Assembly (NCBI RefSeq): GCF_051401765.1
Contig: NC_135064.1
Location: 24,154,001 to 24,218,000 of the forward strand
Source of the DNA: Calliopsis andreniformis
Taxonomy: Eukaryota > Arthropoda > Insecta > Hymenoptera > Andrenidae
Reading direction: 5' to 3'
Length of the DNA: 64,000 nucleotides
Shown in pieces: positions 1-11,929 of this stretch; within the stretch, counting starts at the first letter, position 1, and every line of letters starts with the position of its first letter. The notes beneath the pieces were generated by a model, which did not search any database, was not told where the DNA came from, and saw only the letters and a program-made list of their open reading frames with translations. A program made the translations under genes and the position numbers.

Positions 1-336
1 TTGTTGTAAGTGGAGGAAATGGAACAGGGCTTTTTTTTTCATGAGGATTTATAGGAAGTTCTCGCGAGCTTTTACTGTTAATGCCGTGTATGATGGGGGA
101 GATTAATATAGCGTCCTTCCGCGAGAGGATCATGGCTCACTGATGAGTTTATAGCGAGGGTCTTGTCTCTGAAGTTGACTTATCCACTGATAACCTAGAT
201 ACGACTGACGCTGTAGTACAAACAGAAATTGTAGGTTCTAAATAATGCAAAAATGAAGAAAATCTAATTAATAAGGTAACCTAAATAACACCAAGTAAAC
301 CAAAAAAAGTCCAGCAATGTCTGACCTATTTGAGCC

Positions 337-372
337 ACTACTACTTGCGTACCTTTACTTCTAAGTAGTAGT
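337..372 (+). repeat. Small perfect hairpin with a 10-bp stem
   Basis: ACTACTACTT at 337-346 pairs exactly with AAGTAGTAGT at 363-372 across a 16-base loop. The right arm continues into an AGT repeat, so the pairing could come simply from facing trinucleotide repeats. Confidence 0.5.
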
Positions 373-3183
373 AGTACCGAGCATTAGTCAGCCACCCTTT
401 CACGCATGCTTGTTCTCCTAAAATCATTTATACCACGAGCTTATTCAACCCGCATTACTTTTTTACACGTACATAAGCACCTACACAACGCTAAGGCTGG
501 ACTACATTTATGCATTTACATAAATTACTTCTGCATATATATTTCCACATTTATCCCTCATTTGCATCCACCGCTGTCTGCCATCAGAAAAGTAGACGAG
601 AGGAGAGCTCGAAACATAGAGGCCGAATAAGGTATAGATAAGGACAGACCGCGAGAAAGCCTCAGATGGATCGAGCAAGGGACAGGGGTGGTAAGGGAAG
701 AGGTGACGAAGAATGATGAAGGATAAGGGGATGCAGCGGATGGCATACAAAGGAAGCCTCGCGTTTTTTCGCGATCATGCAAAGCGTCTGGATACTCGGA
801 ACCAAAGTGAAACGACCAGCGTCGCTCCTCTGAAACGTACTTGATCGATTATGCAAATTTCGGGCGGAGGAAGAGCTGTTCAGACTTGGAGAGCTCGCCC
901 AGTCACGCACTAGGCTAGTCAGCTTTGAGTTGGAATTATCAGATCGTTCGTTGGCCCGAACTAGCCCACTTTTCCCCTACAAAATCTAACTTATAATGCA
1001 TACGATACACCTACACCTACACATATTTATTGTAAATAGGTTTCAGCAATATTATGAGAATTGCTTTGGAAACTCGTGTTCTAAGTCAGAAAACCGACGG
1101 CACTTGAACCGCCTCGACCTGACTTGATTACGAATTTAACGATACCGAGCAATATCGCGATAAACGACGTCGCTCCGGGGTAATCCGATTACTCCGTATC
1201 GCGAGTAATCGCATGCACGTGGAATCGATCTTTACTGCAGAGAATGGGGCAAAAAAAGAAGGGGCCGAAAACGTCGCGCGAATTACAAAGAACGATACCT
1301 ACTCCAAAATCGTCGACTCGACAACGGAGAACCTTTTAGAATCGCGTTCCAATTGATCAGCACTAATTGGACTTCGGTGGTCGCTATAACACGAAATTAA
1401 ATCGCAAACAATACCGTCCAGCTATTAATTATGTAAAGTCGAAACGGCAGCGAGATAAAATTAAACAGATATTAATTGTTGGACGTCAGAGCGGAAGAGG
1501 AAGGGGTGGACGGTCTGGGGTTTGGTGGAAGGGGAGACGAGTCTGCTCGTTTCCGGCGGAAATTCGCTGAAGGATTGACTACCGTAACTAACGGGAGGCG
1601 TGCAGCGACATGAACGACGACAGAGAACAGAAGGTTTGAAGGAAAAAGACGTAGGAGTCGGGGGTTAGACGCGCTGCCTCCTCGAAGAAAAATGGGTTTC
1701 GGAGGATCAAGAGGTCACGTGCTACCCTTGTCAGAGGGCAAATGCAGCCTCGGTCGAACCTTGTCAAGGGATTATCGATACACCTTTGCAATAAGTGTGT
1801 TAGCTGGTTCGAGCCGACGGACGGCTCGTAATCGCTCGACGATGAACTCTTCTTGCCAACCTGACCCTCCTTTTCTATCCAGTGCCAGTCCTTCCATCGT
1901 ATCCTTCGTCAACGAAAGTTTAGCAAGTTAGTGGCCCGTGGTTTAGTCCCTAGACGACCTCCGAGTCCCTGACCAACCGTACGCTGCAATCGTTGGTAGC
2001 TGAGAGCATTTATTGCTGGGGCCAAAGTCAGTACGTAAATATTCATTGGCGGATGCGAATGGACAGAATGGACGGAACGTTAATGACAGCGGTGATTACA
2101 TTAATGACGGAAATATATGAAGCGGTAAATTAAACGTTAACGTTCAATTTTAATGAACCGCCATTGTAATATTATTATTACGATATCGATGTGTGTAAAC
2201 AAATTATTTTAATAATATACCTCGTGCTTTTGATATTTGTCGGAATTTTGTTCGTTATTTCAAGGGGGACGTTTTATTACATTATCATATTATTAGTAAC
2301 CCTTCAGCTGTGGCGCGTTTTGAATGAAACTCATCGCTGTGTACTTCTGCATAATTTTATGTTACTATTTGTAGCAGACAGTAAAGAATAATGAAGAGAT
2401 ATTCCTTTCTCACGGCATATTGCAGTCAAAGGAATTTAAGCACAACTTGGGAGTTGAATTTAGTAGGTTGGAACTAAAAAGAAGTCTCTCAGTCCTTCAT
2501 TACGTAGTAACGAGTTTATACGTCGAAGTGAGGTCAGCTTTCTACGAAGCTCGTAAAATTAGTCGAGCAGGCAGAAAGTGTTCGTAACTCGGAAAGAAAA
2601 CGGCCGACGATTATCATCCTCGAGTTGAGTAGATTAAGCTTCCCAAGTTTAATTAGCTGCTTCTGGAATACCCTGAAAATTCCGCGAACTTCGCCAAAAC
2701 ATCAGCCCAAGAGCGAAGGTCTGCGACAACCGAGTCCATTTAACTGTTGTCCAACTTGATCCATTCGTCTCGAAATACCTAAGAATCCTCTCGAGCCCTC
2801 CACCCCTCGCCGTACAATATCCCCCTACAACTCTTTCACCTTCAACCTCGAGCCCCCCGACTCACCAATTCCAACAAAGCCACCCAACGACTCTTCCCTA
2901 TGTTCTCTCCCTCCGCAAACCCACGTGAAACTCCAATATCCACGTACCAAAGTCGAACCATACAGGATAACCCGCCATTTAGCCTTCACAGAGCGGTCAT
3001 TATTCATTAACATCGTCGCTAAAGAGCAACGTAGGGGAAGATCGAACAGACCGATCACGCTGGCGGAATACAAGCGAGGTGGCAAAAGGAAGCGCGGTCG
3101 TATAGCGTGTACCGCATGTAGCTACACGGAATCACGTGTGATATCACGTCGATGTCGTTTCCCGCAAAGACATCGTTACCTTT

Positions 3184-3232
3184 CGCTTCCGTGTCGGGAA
3201 TACTCGCGACCTCGCTTCCGTGACAGGAATAC
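3184..3232 (+). repeat. Direct repeat of 20 bp spaced 29 bp
   Basis: CGCTTCCGTGTCGGGAATAC at 3184-3203 recurs at 3213-3232 with two changes. A local duplication in CpG-rich non-coding DNA. Confidence 0.8.
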
Positions 3233-4703
3233 AAGTGGTGGGCGCATGAGAGGCGCAGGAGAGGAGGGGCAAGGGCGAGAGACAGGTGAGGGGCCAGGGG
3301 GCCAGTAGGACTAGCGCGAGGCTGCTTCGATTCCTTCTTTGCCGCAACGAGGACGTCGACAAATAGCTAAGCTGCGGATCGTCCGCGTCCCCCCTTCGAT
3401 CCCTCACTTCTCCCCCCTTGCCACGACTCGCCGGCGTGTAACGATTTACGCACGTGTCCCTCGGGCCGAAGAATAACGAGCACGCGTCACATTTTCGCTG
3501 CACGGATTTCCAGTCATAAATTTACGCGGCTCGCGGACGCGTAACGAGCAACGACATTATAAGCGTCACGGGCAGAGGAAGGAGAAAAATCGCGCGGAGG
3601 GTTGGTCAGCGCGTGGGGGTAGGGGAGTCGATGTTCGAATAATTGCCAGAGGACGAGGAATAATCGAGATGGGTGCGAGACTACGTCAGCGCCGGTTGGC
3701 CCAATTCCTTTCGGTAGGATCGATGGCCAGCCAGCCGTACGAAAAGGACGATTTTAGAACGTGACTGCTTGCCGATGGGTCAGTCACGTTCTTCGGAATC
3801 AACGTCTTCTTCTGCCCCCCTTCCTCCCGCTGTTCTCCGTTGCCCGATGCGAAAACGGGTAAACACTGTGCGGCGACCGAGCTTCGGCGAGTTGAAACGC
3901 AGGGGTAGTAGGTGGGTTGTTCAGCGGAACACAAAGACAGCGGATGTGGTCCCTCGCGCTTTAGAAATCAAGATTTTTGCCGGTACTCGTTCCTTGGTTG
4001 TGGATAGCTGAATGACTCTATGGTTAGTCTTTCGTTCCTTGGCTCTTTGTAAGTTCTATATAGAACCTCATACGTCACTCGGAGGATCAATGTTAGAGAT
4101 AGGAGAAATCTATGAGGTAGATACTTAGGGTGCGCTCTGACAGAGTGAAACTACACCCTTGGGGCTACAAGTCGTCGAGAGTGTTTTTCACCATACAGTA
4201 CAGAACCGTAAAGCTCGAAACACCTGTTTCGATGTCGGTGGACTGTGTCGATAGCCTGGATCCACGGATAACGTGGCTAGGTGAATGAACGCTCCGACGA
4301 CGAGTGTTCGGGACCGTGTTTGGGAACGTACGTAAAGTTAGATATCGATTGCGAAGGAAGAGATTCTTAAAATTCATATGCCACCTTCGAATGCAGAGTA
4401 GCGCATTTCTCGAATGTGCGGTGTGCGTGAGAAATCTTTACGAGCGCGACGTGATTGAGAATCGAGGGGGTTCGGTAGAGAATGTCAAAGAGAGTTATCG
4501 TGTTCCTCCAAACCTACTTATATGGAGAGCAGTTAAGTTTGAAGTTATTTCTATCACTCAGAATACTGATTCTGAGAAAAATGTCGTGTTTGAATAGATA
4601 TGATCTTTGAGGTACACTTATTTTAGTCTCATTTTAATCTGTAACACCATCTTCTGAAATTTCAAGGAATAAAATATCTTCGCTATCTGACCTTGTATCC
4701 GAG

Positions 4704-4736
4704 TATAAAAGCACCTCGGAGAAAATTCAATTCAGA
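4704..4736 (+). promoter_or_regulatory. Possible TATA-type core promoter
   Basis: TATAAAAG starts at 4704, and a TTCAG initiator-like motif places a candidate start at 4734, exactly 30 bases downstream. The spacing fits an insect TATA promoter, but the motifs are short and the surroundings A+T-rich. No coding exon follows that I can support, and the next ATG is more than 130 bases away. Confidence 0.2.
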
Positions 4737-4782
4737 GAGTGGAAAAGTAGAAGGTTTGCCGTTTAAGCTGAGTTCTGGCTTG

Positions 4783-4818
4783 CTGCTGTACGATTTTTTT
4801 TTCACAAAGTTACAGCAG
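4783..4818 (+). mobile_element. Fragment of the long-palindrome repeat family
   Basis: This stretch (GTACGA, a T run, CACAAAGTTACAGCAG) closely matches the conserved core of the palindromic elements at 27434-28212 and 39406-40200, where the core reads CTACGA, a T run, CGCAAAGTTACAGCAC. Only about 36 bases are alignable, and the rest of the element is absent or too diverged to see. Confidence 0.45.
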
Positions 4819-4820
4819 CT

Positions 4821-7800
4821 CAAGTATTGACAATTTTCCAACCCAAAATTAGTGATTCTTTAATTTTGTTACGATGTACATAGTAATTAACACTCATATA
4901 TATAAAATACTGTTCTAATAGAGAATGTGGCTTTCGAATATTTTTTGTATGCGAAATATGACATCTGTCACGCCAGGGTTTCTACTATTAGTGATCTATA
5001 TCAAGAAAACTATTTCCTTGACCCTTTTTAACCCCCATTCTCTTAGGTTCAAGATCCCCATCTCCTCCCACCTGTATCTCAGTGCATCGAAGAGCTGCAT
5101 AGGTACTGGCCAAATACGAACGCGTCCTTGGACCGTTGATTTCCGACGTTCCGTCAGGAGGCAGCGAAAAAGCACAAAAGGGATGAAGCTCGATGTCCAT
5201 ACGCTAGCGTGTGCCGCAACACATATCGATTGATATTTTCATCGATGAACCAGCTAGCACCGCTGCCCGAACAACGAATCCGCTTAGTCGCTCTACTTGT
5301 TTTATCTTTTAGCCGAAGCGTGAGTTTACCGTGTGTTGTTCCAACGAACGAACCTCCGGCTGGCCCTGGCTCGACCGTGTTTTATTGGTAATTCATTCAG
5401 TTGACGTTGACAGGTAGCCGTTCGTACGCTCGGTTCGATTTTTCGTCGTTAGAGATTGTGGAGAGAAGACAATCTGGCGTTCGTCGATAATTAATGGACC
5501 GTTTTGCGAGTTGAGGACAGCGAGGGGTTTGTTGCTTGTCGCCGGGCCGCGGGAAATCGTTTCAACGCTTCGTCAGGATAACGAATGGTGCGGAGATCGA
5601 TAATGACATTATTAGGTGGTCGTAGAGATTTTATTGGTTACAGGGGTGTTTGTACTGGTTTCACGGGTTTTTCCCCGGTTTCACGAGGCTCAATGAAAAG
5701 TGTTCGTTAGTATAACTTAAAATTAAGTGTGTGTAAAGTATTCCTTATGGGTAATCAAAGCGTTAATGCATCATTAATAATAAAAAAGACATGGAAATGA
5801 ATTTTTCATTACCACAGTTTTTTACTCGCTCTTATCGCGTTTGAGTAATTTTCATCCCCGACTCGGGCGTTATTCCTGCTTCAGAAAATTTCGCCTGCAG
5901 ATTATTTTGTTACTTGTTCTTTATTTTTTTCCCCCCTTCTACTTTTTTCCCTTGCGTTAATACATGTTTCGCGAGCATATAATTATCGCCCCAACGGTCA
6001 TTACATATTTACTGCTGTAAGGTTTTAATGGTTCATTAAGTATTCAAAAGTCAGAAGTCCAGGCTCGCGTGTACATTTGCTCCGCGTAGAAAAATACACA
6101 CATTCCTGTGTAAATTTAACGGAAAATTAAACGAACGATAAATCAAGTTACCAATAAAACGTAGAGAAAAACCTTTAAACAAGGAGGAAGAAGAGGGATG
6201 AACGAGGGGATGGGGGATTATTTATGCAAACGTACGCACGATTGGGAGGTGGCCGCATTCAGCGAGCCTCCGCACTCCTCGTTTCCTTTTGCTTTCATCC
6301 GATATTACTCTTCAATTCGTTTCCTCATGGGGTAGTTTTTCTTGTCGAAGTGGTTGTATTCCATGTACGCAATATTAGGGAAGCAAAATTTCAATTTTGT
6401 TTCGCTGTAATTACGAATGTTTCAGTGAATGCATAAAATAAAATAATTAAAAAATAAATTATGAAAAATATATTACGAGACACTTGGAAAAGAGACGTGA
6501 TGCAGGCAATGAAAGTTTATAAATATGTTTATACTTATAGATAATGAGAGGTTAGTATATTTGTATTTATGACAATAAAGTGGATTGGGAATTCAAGGAA
6601 AATAAACGAAATTCAAGCTGAAATCAAACAAGCAAATATTGCTCATAAAATAATGAGGCTATTTTCAATTTACACGATACACATTGTTCCGAATTCTACT
6701 TATCGTTTATAACAAGATTGAAATAATAATCATTATCATCGTACAATGAATAATAGTTATCGGCTCGCAGCAATTTGTAGTATCATCAACTTTAGCACAA
6801 TCGTTCCATATGAATTTTACAGTGTTCTTAGCGTTTAATCGTTCATCAAATATTATGTATAATGGAGAACCTTTAAATCGCGGAGTACGTGAGGATTTCG
6901 AGTGGGATCTCAGCACGATAAAGTGGTATTTTTCACTCCCAATTGAACCGCGTGTTTTCTGCACAGGGGTTGACACGACGAGACGGCGTGCGACGATTTA
7001 ACACGCTTAAAAATATTTAAATTAAATACTCAGCCATTCTCGCAGCGGGTCCAGGAAAGGAACGGCACCGTGAAAATCCATAAATAAAAAAGTTTTAATA
7101 CCACTTTAGTGGGCTCTTGAAACGAGCAGCCGCTCGGCCGGGCCCGGGTGTTCGGTAATTTGTGGATAATGACTTCTACTTTCTGTTTAACGGTAGTTCC
7201 CCCGCATGTAGTTTCACCCCGTCGATCGTAACTCACCGTGGAGCGATCAAGAAAGCGTCGTTAATTGGCGCGAGTTCGCTTTTCCACGCGGCACGCCGAT
7301 CGCCATCAGCTTCCCTCTTTGTATCGTTTTCTTAAGACTTATTCCAACTTTGAACTTAGCTGGGATTTACGGTCATTATGAGAGCCGCCTAGTACTTGCT
7401 ACAACCTCTGCAAGGATTATACCGCCTCCTAATGATTAATTAACGCCCGGATAATACGCAGTTCTTGCGATGCAATGGGTGTGATTACCATCAAACTGGG
7501 GTACCGTGGTTTACAGCCTGGTCTAAGGGGTTATGATTTTTTTAGGACGAATTTAGTTACTTAACGATCTTGAAAGTACGATATAAAGGGTTAAGGGTGA
7601 GTAAAAAGCGGGCCAGATTCGACTGAGGGAGAAGGAAATTGGCTTTGAAATTACTTTAATGCGTATATTTAAAGTACAATTACTTTAATCCTTTTACAGC
7701 GAGATAAAGCGGAGAAGTATTCCGCGACATGAATATTTTTATGATAGCAAAGATGAAAGATAATAAATTCTAGATACTTCTCTTATATCTTGGAAAAGTT

Positions 7801-10800
7801 AATTAGTACAACATATATCTTTTAAGCTAAACACATCACTCTTTATTTAACTATCTCCAACTTCTCACATAATTCAGCCCAGTCCTCCTATCTTCTACTT
7901 TCTTAAAATCCCTTCAGAACTCTCAAATTCGAGAATTAATCTCTGTCGTCCACTGGCCCCGATGCAAATAAGAATCTCCCACGAAATTAGGAGACATGAT
8001 GTATCGTGCCAGCCACATAGTACTGCATATCATTTTTTAAAAGTATAATAAGCGAATATAAGGAGCCGTGCTCTTTTTCTCGGTCTCTGCCGTTCAACCA
8101 AAGGGGAGATAAATCGCGATGCGACGTTATCTAACAATTTCATCGCGACGATATTAACGGTTAGGTTCATTTGCATACCATGAAGAGGGGAAAATAGAGG
8201 GGTCCGATAAAAATCATGGTTGACCGTGGAGATGAAATAAACCATGTCGTAATGCTTTAATAAACGTCACGTGATAGCGGACTAACCTTATGACCCGTGC
8301 ACAACGAACCGACGCGACGGTAATAATCCAGTCTCGTGCGGATAAGGATCGCCGATTCCCGGTAAGGATTACGTCTCTGGCCGATTTTGGCGTCAAAATT
8401 CGCGTCGATACAAACGGCTAACGGTAACAGCGCCGGAAGAAGCGGCACCTAAACCAACTGATACTTCGTCGCTCTTAACGCGCGAGACTCACGCAATTCT
8501 GGGGAAGAAATTTATTAGAGGAACATCACACGATATACGAAAAGTCAAAAAACTAATAAAGAAATAAAGTTCTAAAAATCGTCAGATAAATCCTGAAATA
8601 TTCGCTAAATGAAGCGATAGAATTCCAGAGTGCGCTAAACGAAAGCAAAAGATTATCCTTATCAGGTGTAAAGGAATGTGCAGATAACCACTTAGTAGCT
8701 CGCACGAAGAAGTTATCGCGAAATTCCTATGCAAATGTGCTGGACATTTTTTCCCACGATTATACTATGCTCGAAAAATCTGCGAAACAGTGCAGAGTCT
8801 GCTCAATACTTGCCAACCGCCGTGAACTTCCCCTACAGATGTTATCGTGTGCTGCTATTTGCCTTTCCTCGTTCGCCAGTTAGGTCAGTCGGTGTTATCG
8901 AACTTTATTTCATCCCGATGCTCCCGTGTTGAAAATTAAGTTCGAAATACTTCAATTATTCATCGGCGAGATAAATAATTCGACAGGCACTTCCTCTGTT
9001 CTTTTTTTCCCCCGTTTTTTTTCACCCTTCCATCTCTGTCGACTTGATCGGGGAATACTTAAGCAGCGACGTTAAAGCGTACAGTCGCGTCGCTATCTCA
9101 GCATCGCGAGTTTCTCCATCGCTTGGAACTCTCTCGCCATTCCGCGCACGGTCGCATTTATCAAAACTTCTCTGTCCATTTGCCCTTGCGAATTTTCAGC
9201 GATATCGAGGAGGAAGGGGGGAAAGAGAGGACAGGTCGTCGGGGGCGCGTTATGAATAACTGAAATTCGCATCGACGTTATATTTCGACGGTTAACGATA
9301 AAAAGTGGCACGAGCGAGAGAACTGCTGAAGTTTGACGCGTTGTCGGGTGCGCGTCGGTCGAAACTCATTATCCGACAGTTTCGGTGGATGTGGCCGGGA
9401 AACGGGGTCTTCCCGCATCATTCGTGTCTCATTTAGCAGGGGTCGAGTGGCGGGAGATGAAAAATTAACTGGGTAAAAAAAATTGACGACGGTCGTTAAC
9501 GCGCTCCCTCGGATCGACGGGACCATTTTTATGGCCGGGAGACACCTCGTCGAGTCGCTTTCATTGTGTCATGACCCAATGAAACGATTCTTCGGGGAAT
9601 AAATAGCTTCTTGAGGCACGTCGAGTGCCAACGCCGTATTCTTGCCTCTATCAGCGATATGAGTTGAAATAAGCTGTCAGTCATGAAACACTGAAAATAA
9701 CACAGTCGATACAAAAGCTGATATAGGAGTAGAACTTTTTGTAGTAGAACTGTTAATGGAAGTAAATTCGATTCAAACGCCACGTTGATTCTATTAAATA
9801 TGAGTATATACTGTATATTTCTAGGAATTGTGACGGTAGAATTGGAAAATGTGATTTCCTTTCCAAAAGATCGAATACGCTGATTATACAGAGTACAACC
9901 AGATAAAATTAGAAAGAATGCTCGAGGCGATAGATTTCCAATATTGTTTCAGTAATAGGATGATCTACTTATCGGCGAAGTATTCGTAATCCAATTTGAA
10001 GAAAAAGGTAAGACGTGTTCATGGTGTGAATTATTGACCCATGTCCGACCACATATGGGGCCTTTCTACTTGCCATCGTATCCGTTAAGGCAACAGCTGT
10101 AAGGGAAATACGTTTCCTCTATTCTTTGGTTACCACTTTTTCATAGAGTGTAATCATTTTACACTTTGAGAAACGGTCTACAAACGTATGCATTTTAAAA
10201 AATATATTACAATCTAAAAATATCAGAAATGTTTAATTTTGTTATGCAATGATATTATTCAATTTGTCTCTTTTTCTGTGTACGAAGCATTATCTACTAT
10301 TGATAAATATAAAAGTGCATATTCAACGTTGATTTATGCTTACGAGAACCTATTAAGGATATCTCGAGACCAGAATACGAAATCGTTTGAATCGAGAGCC
10401 TACTTTGACAGGTACAGCGATGACGCCCATAGATCGTTCGAAGTGCACTCGCACGAGTACCCAGACGTCGATTTTTCTTCCGTGCGGAATGCTTATTGAT
10501 CAAATTGTTATTCATCCGTAACTCGTACAACCCGTTCCTGGAATCGTTTTCGTGTACCACGTCTATCGGTCGAATTATTCTCAATTGCTCTCCCGATGTA
10601 TCGAGAGCTGCTTGATTCGTGTCTCCGATCTGAAACGCTTCGCTCCTAACGATTTCCTCGGCTACTCATTATTCAGTCATTCACATCTATCGCAAGCTTG
10701 AATTTCTCCGCTCTGAACTCCCCAGAATGGAATGACTGCAGCCATTCTCAGTCTTCGTTGACTAAAGATAGAAATTAGTCGAACTTCCGTTAATCCTCTT

Positions 10801-11833
10801 TCCTCGCACTGAACAGACGTTAAAACTTCAGGAGAACCAATTATGCGGGTTGTATTTAAGGGATGATATCGCTTAAACTAGTGGGGAATGTTCGAACTAT
10901 AACTTCCACCTTAAATTCGTTAATATCCGGTTAGGTAGTTTTTCGACGATTAAGATTATTTTGTATCACGGTTGACTGGCTCTAACAACGTTAAAATCGA
11001 TAGGTGTGATTATTTCATCCAATTGTGCAATCTTCAGCACTGACGTCAGCAAGTTTCCATCATCATCAAGTTTCCCGGCTCTCTAAGTTCCATATCTAAC
11101 TATCGAAATCTATTCAAACAGATCGCGTTTCCAAACATCGAACGTTTTCGCGTCTGACAATAAGAGCCGTGGGCTCGCCAGATAGGCTCACTGACGAATC
11201 CATTTCACTGATGCTTCCTTTTCGTGCTATCCTATACAGAGAGGTATCTATCGCAGTCCTGTCGTAACTATGAAAGACCACGAGATTCCGTTGCGCGCAA
11301 TTCATATCCACGATTTCATGTAATTGTTCTCCGTTTAATATATACGGTCTACTGTTAACAGCGAGTCTATAGAACACGTGATTAGCGAATCGCGTGAATT
11401 ATATATCGTAACGGTAAATGAAACCGACAGAGTGAAAAGAAAATCTATAGTTACAGTATGAAATGATGGATAATAATAGAAGCTCAATGAATGGGTCTTT
11501 AGTTTCAATAAAAGACAACCTCAAATGGGACAGAGATTTATTTGATCAGAGATGTATTAACTCGTTCTATGACAATTTTTTCGCATCACCGAAATGGATA
11601 CATACTCAGTGTGAAACTTCGATACTGAAATTTGTATGAAAGGTAACAATATACTATTCAGTCGTATGGACGCGTTATTTAGAGAAGTGCTTGGTTATGG
11701 TTACGACTTTTGTTCCGAGTTATAGTCTCGCGTGACGTTGCCACTGCTATTTGTCGTACTCTCTGCGTGAGTGAAGTCTAAATTAAAAATATTTAAATAT
11801 TCACAATTTAAAGATTTCAAATATTTAAATATT
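4821..11833. other. Non-coding stretch
   Basis: No gene recognised. Mostly A+T-rich with CpG-richer patches at about 5.2-5.6, 7.0-7.3, 8.2-8.5 and 9.0-9.6 kb. Open frames of 80 to 95 codons near 10.3 kb (both strands) and 11.2 kb (minus) have a protein-like composition, but the first plus frame starts at TTG and the 11.2 kb one at GTG. No domain is recognisable and no splice context was found. Confidence 0.4.
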
Positions 11834-11929
11834 CAAATTTTCAAATTTTCAAAATTTCAAAATTTCAAAATTTCAAAATTTCAAATTTTCAAATTTTCAA
11901 ATATTCAAATTTTCAAATGTTCAAATATT
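11834..11929 (+). repeat. Octamer array (CAAATTTT-type), 12 units
   Basis: Twelve back-to-back 8-bp units, each CAAA plus four bases: mainly CAAATTTT and CAAAATTT, with CAAATATT and CAAATGTT towards the end. The phase is kept exactly across all 96 bases. It is set in A+T-rich DNA (11783-12100). The same unit recurs at 62973-63098. Confidence 0.88.

Larger units (their letters stand above)
1..4703. other. Non-coding stretch at the left edge
   Basis: No gene recognised. A+T-rich to about 0.6 kb, moderately CpG-rich around 1.1-1.9 kb, A+T-rich again at 2.0-2.4 kb, then CpG-rich from 2.7 to 4.0 kb. The frame of 127 codons at 2925-3308 is opposed by frames on the other strand of similar size, and none carries a recognisable domain. 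Confidence 0.4.

Noticed and set aside
138..181. CTGATGAG followed by CTGAAG, recalling a hammerhead ribozyme or C/D snoRNA box
   Set aside because: The hammerhead CGAAA core is missing and the spacing is too short for a C/D snoRNA with paired ends.
6180..6200. AAGGAGGAAGAAG, resembling a bacterial ribosome-binding site
   Set aside because: The window is eukaryotic by every other sign; purine runs are common here and no frame follows.
10239..11377. Frames of 86 codons (plus, 10239-10499) and 87 codons (minus, 11114-11377) with coding-like residues
   Set aside because: Both begin at non-ATG codons (TTG and GTG), there is no conserved motif, and the first is opposed by a 95-codon frame.
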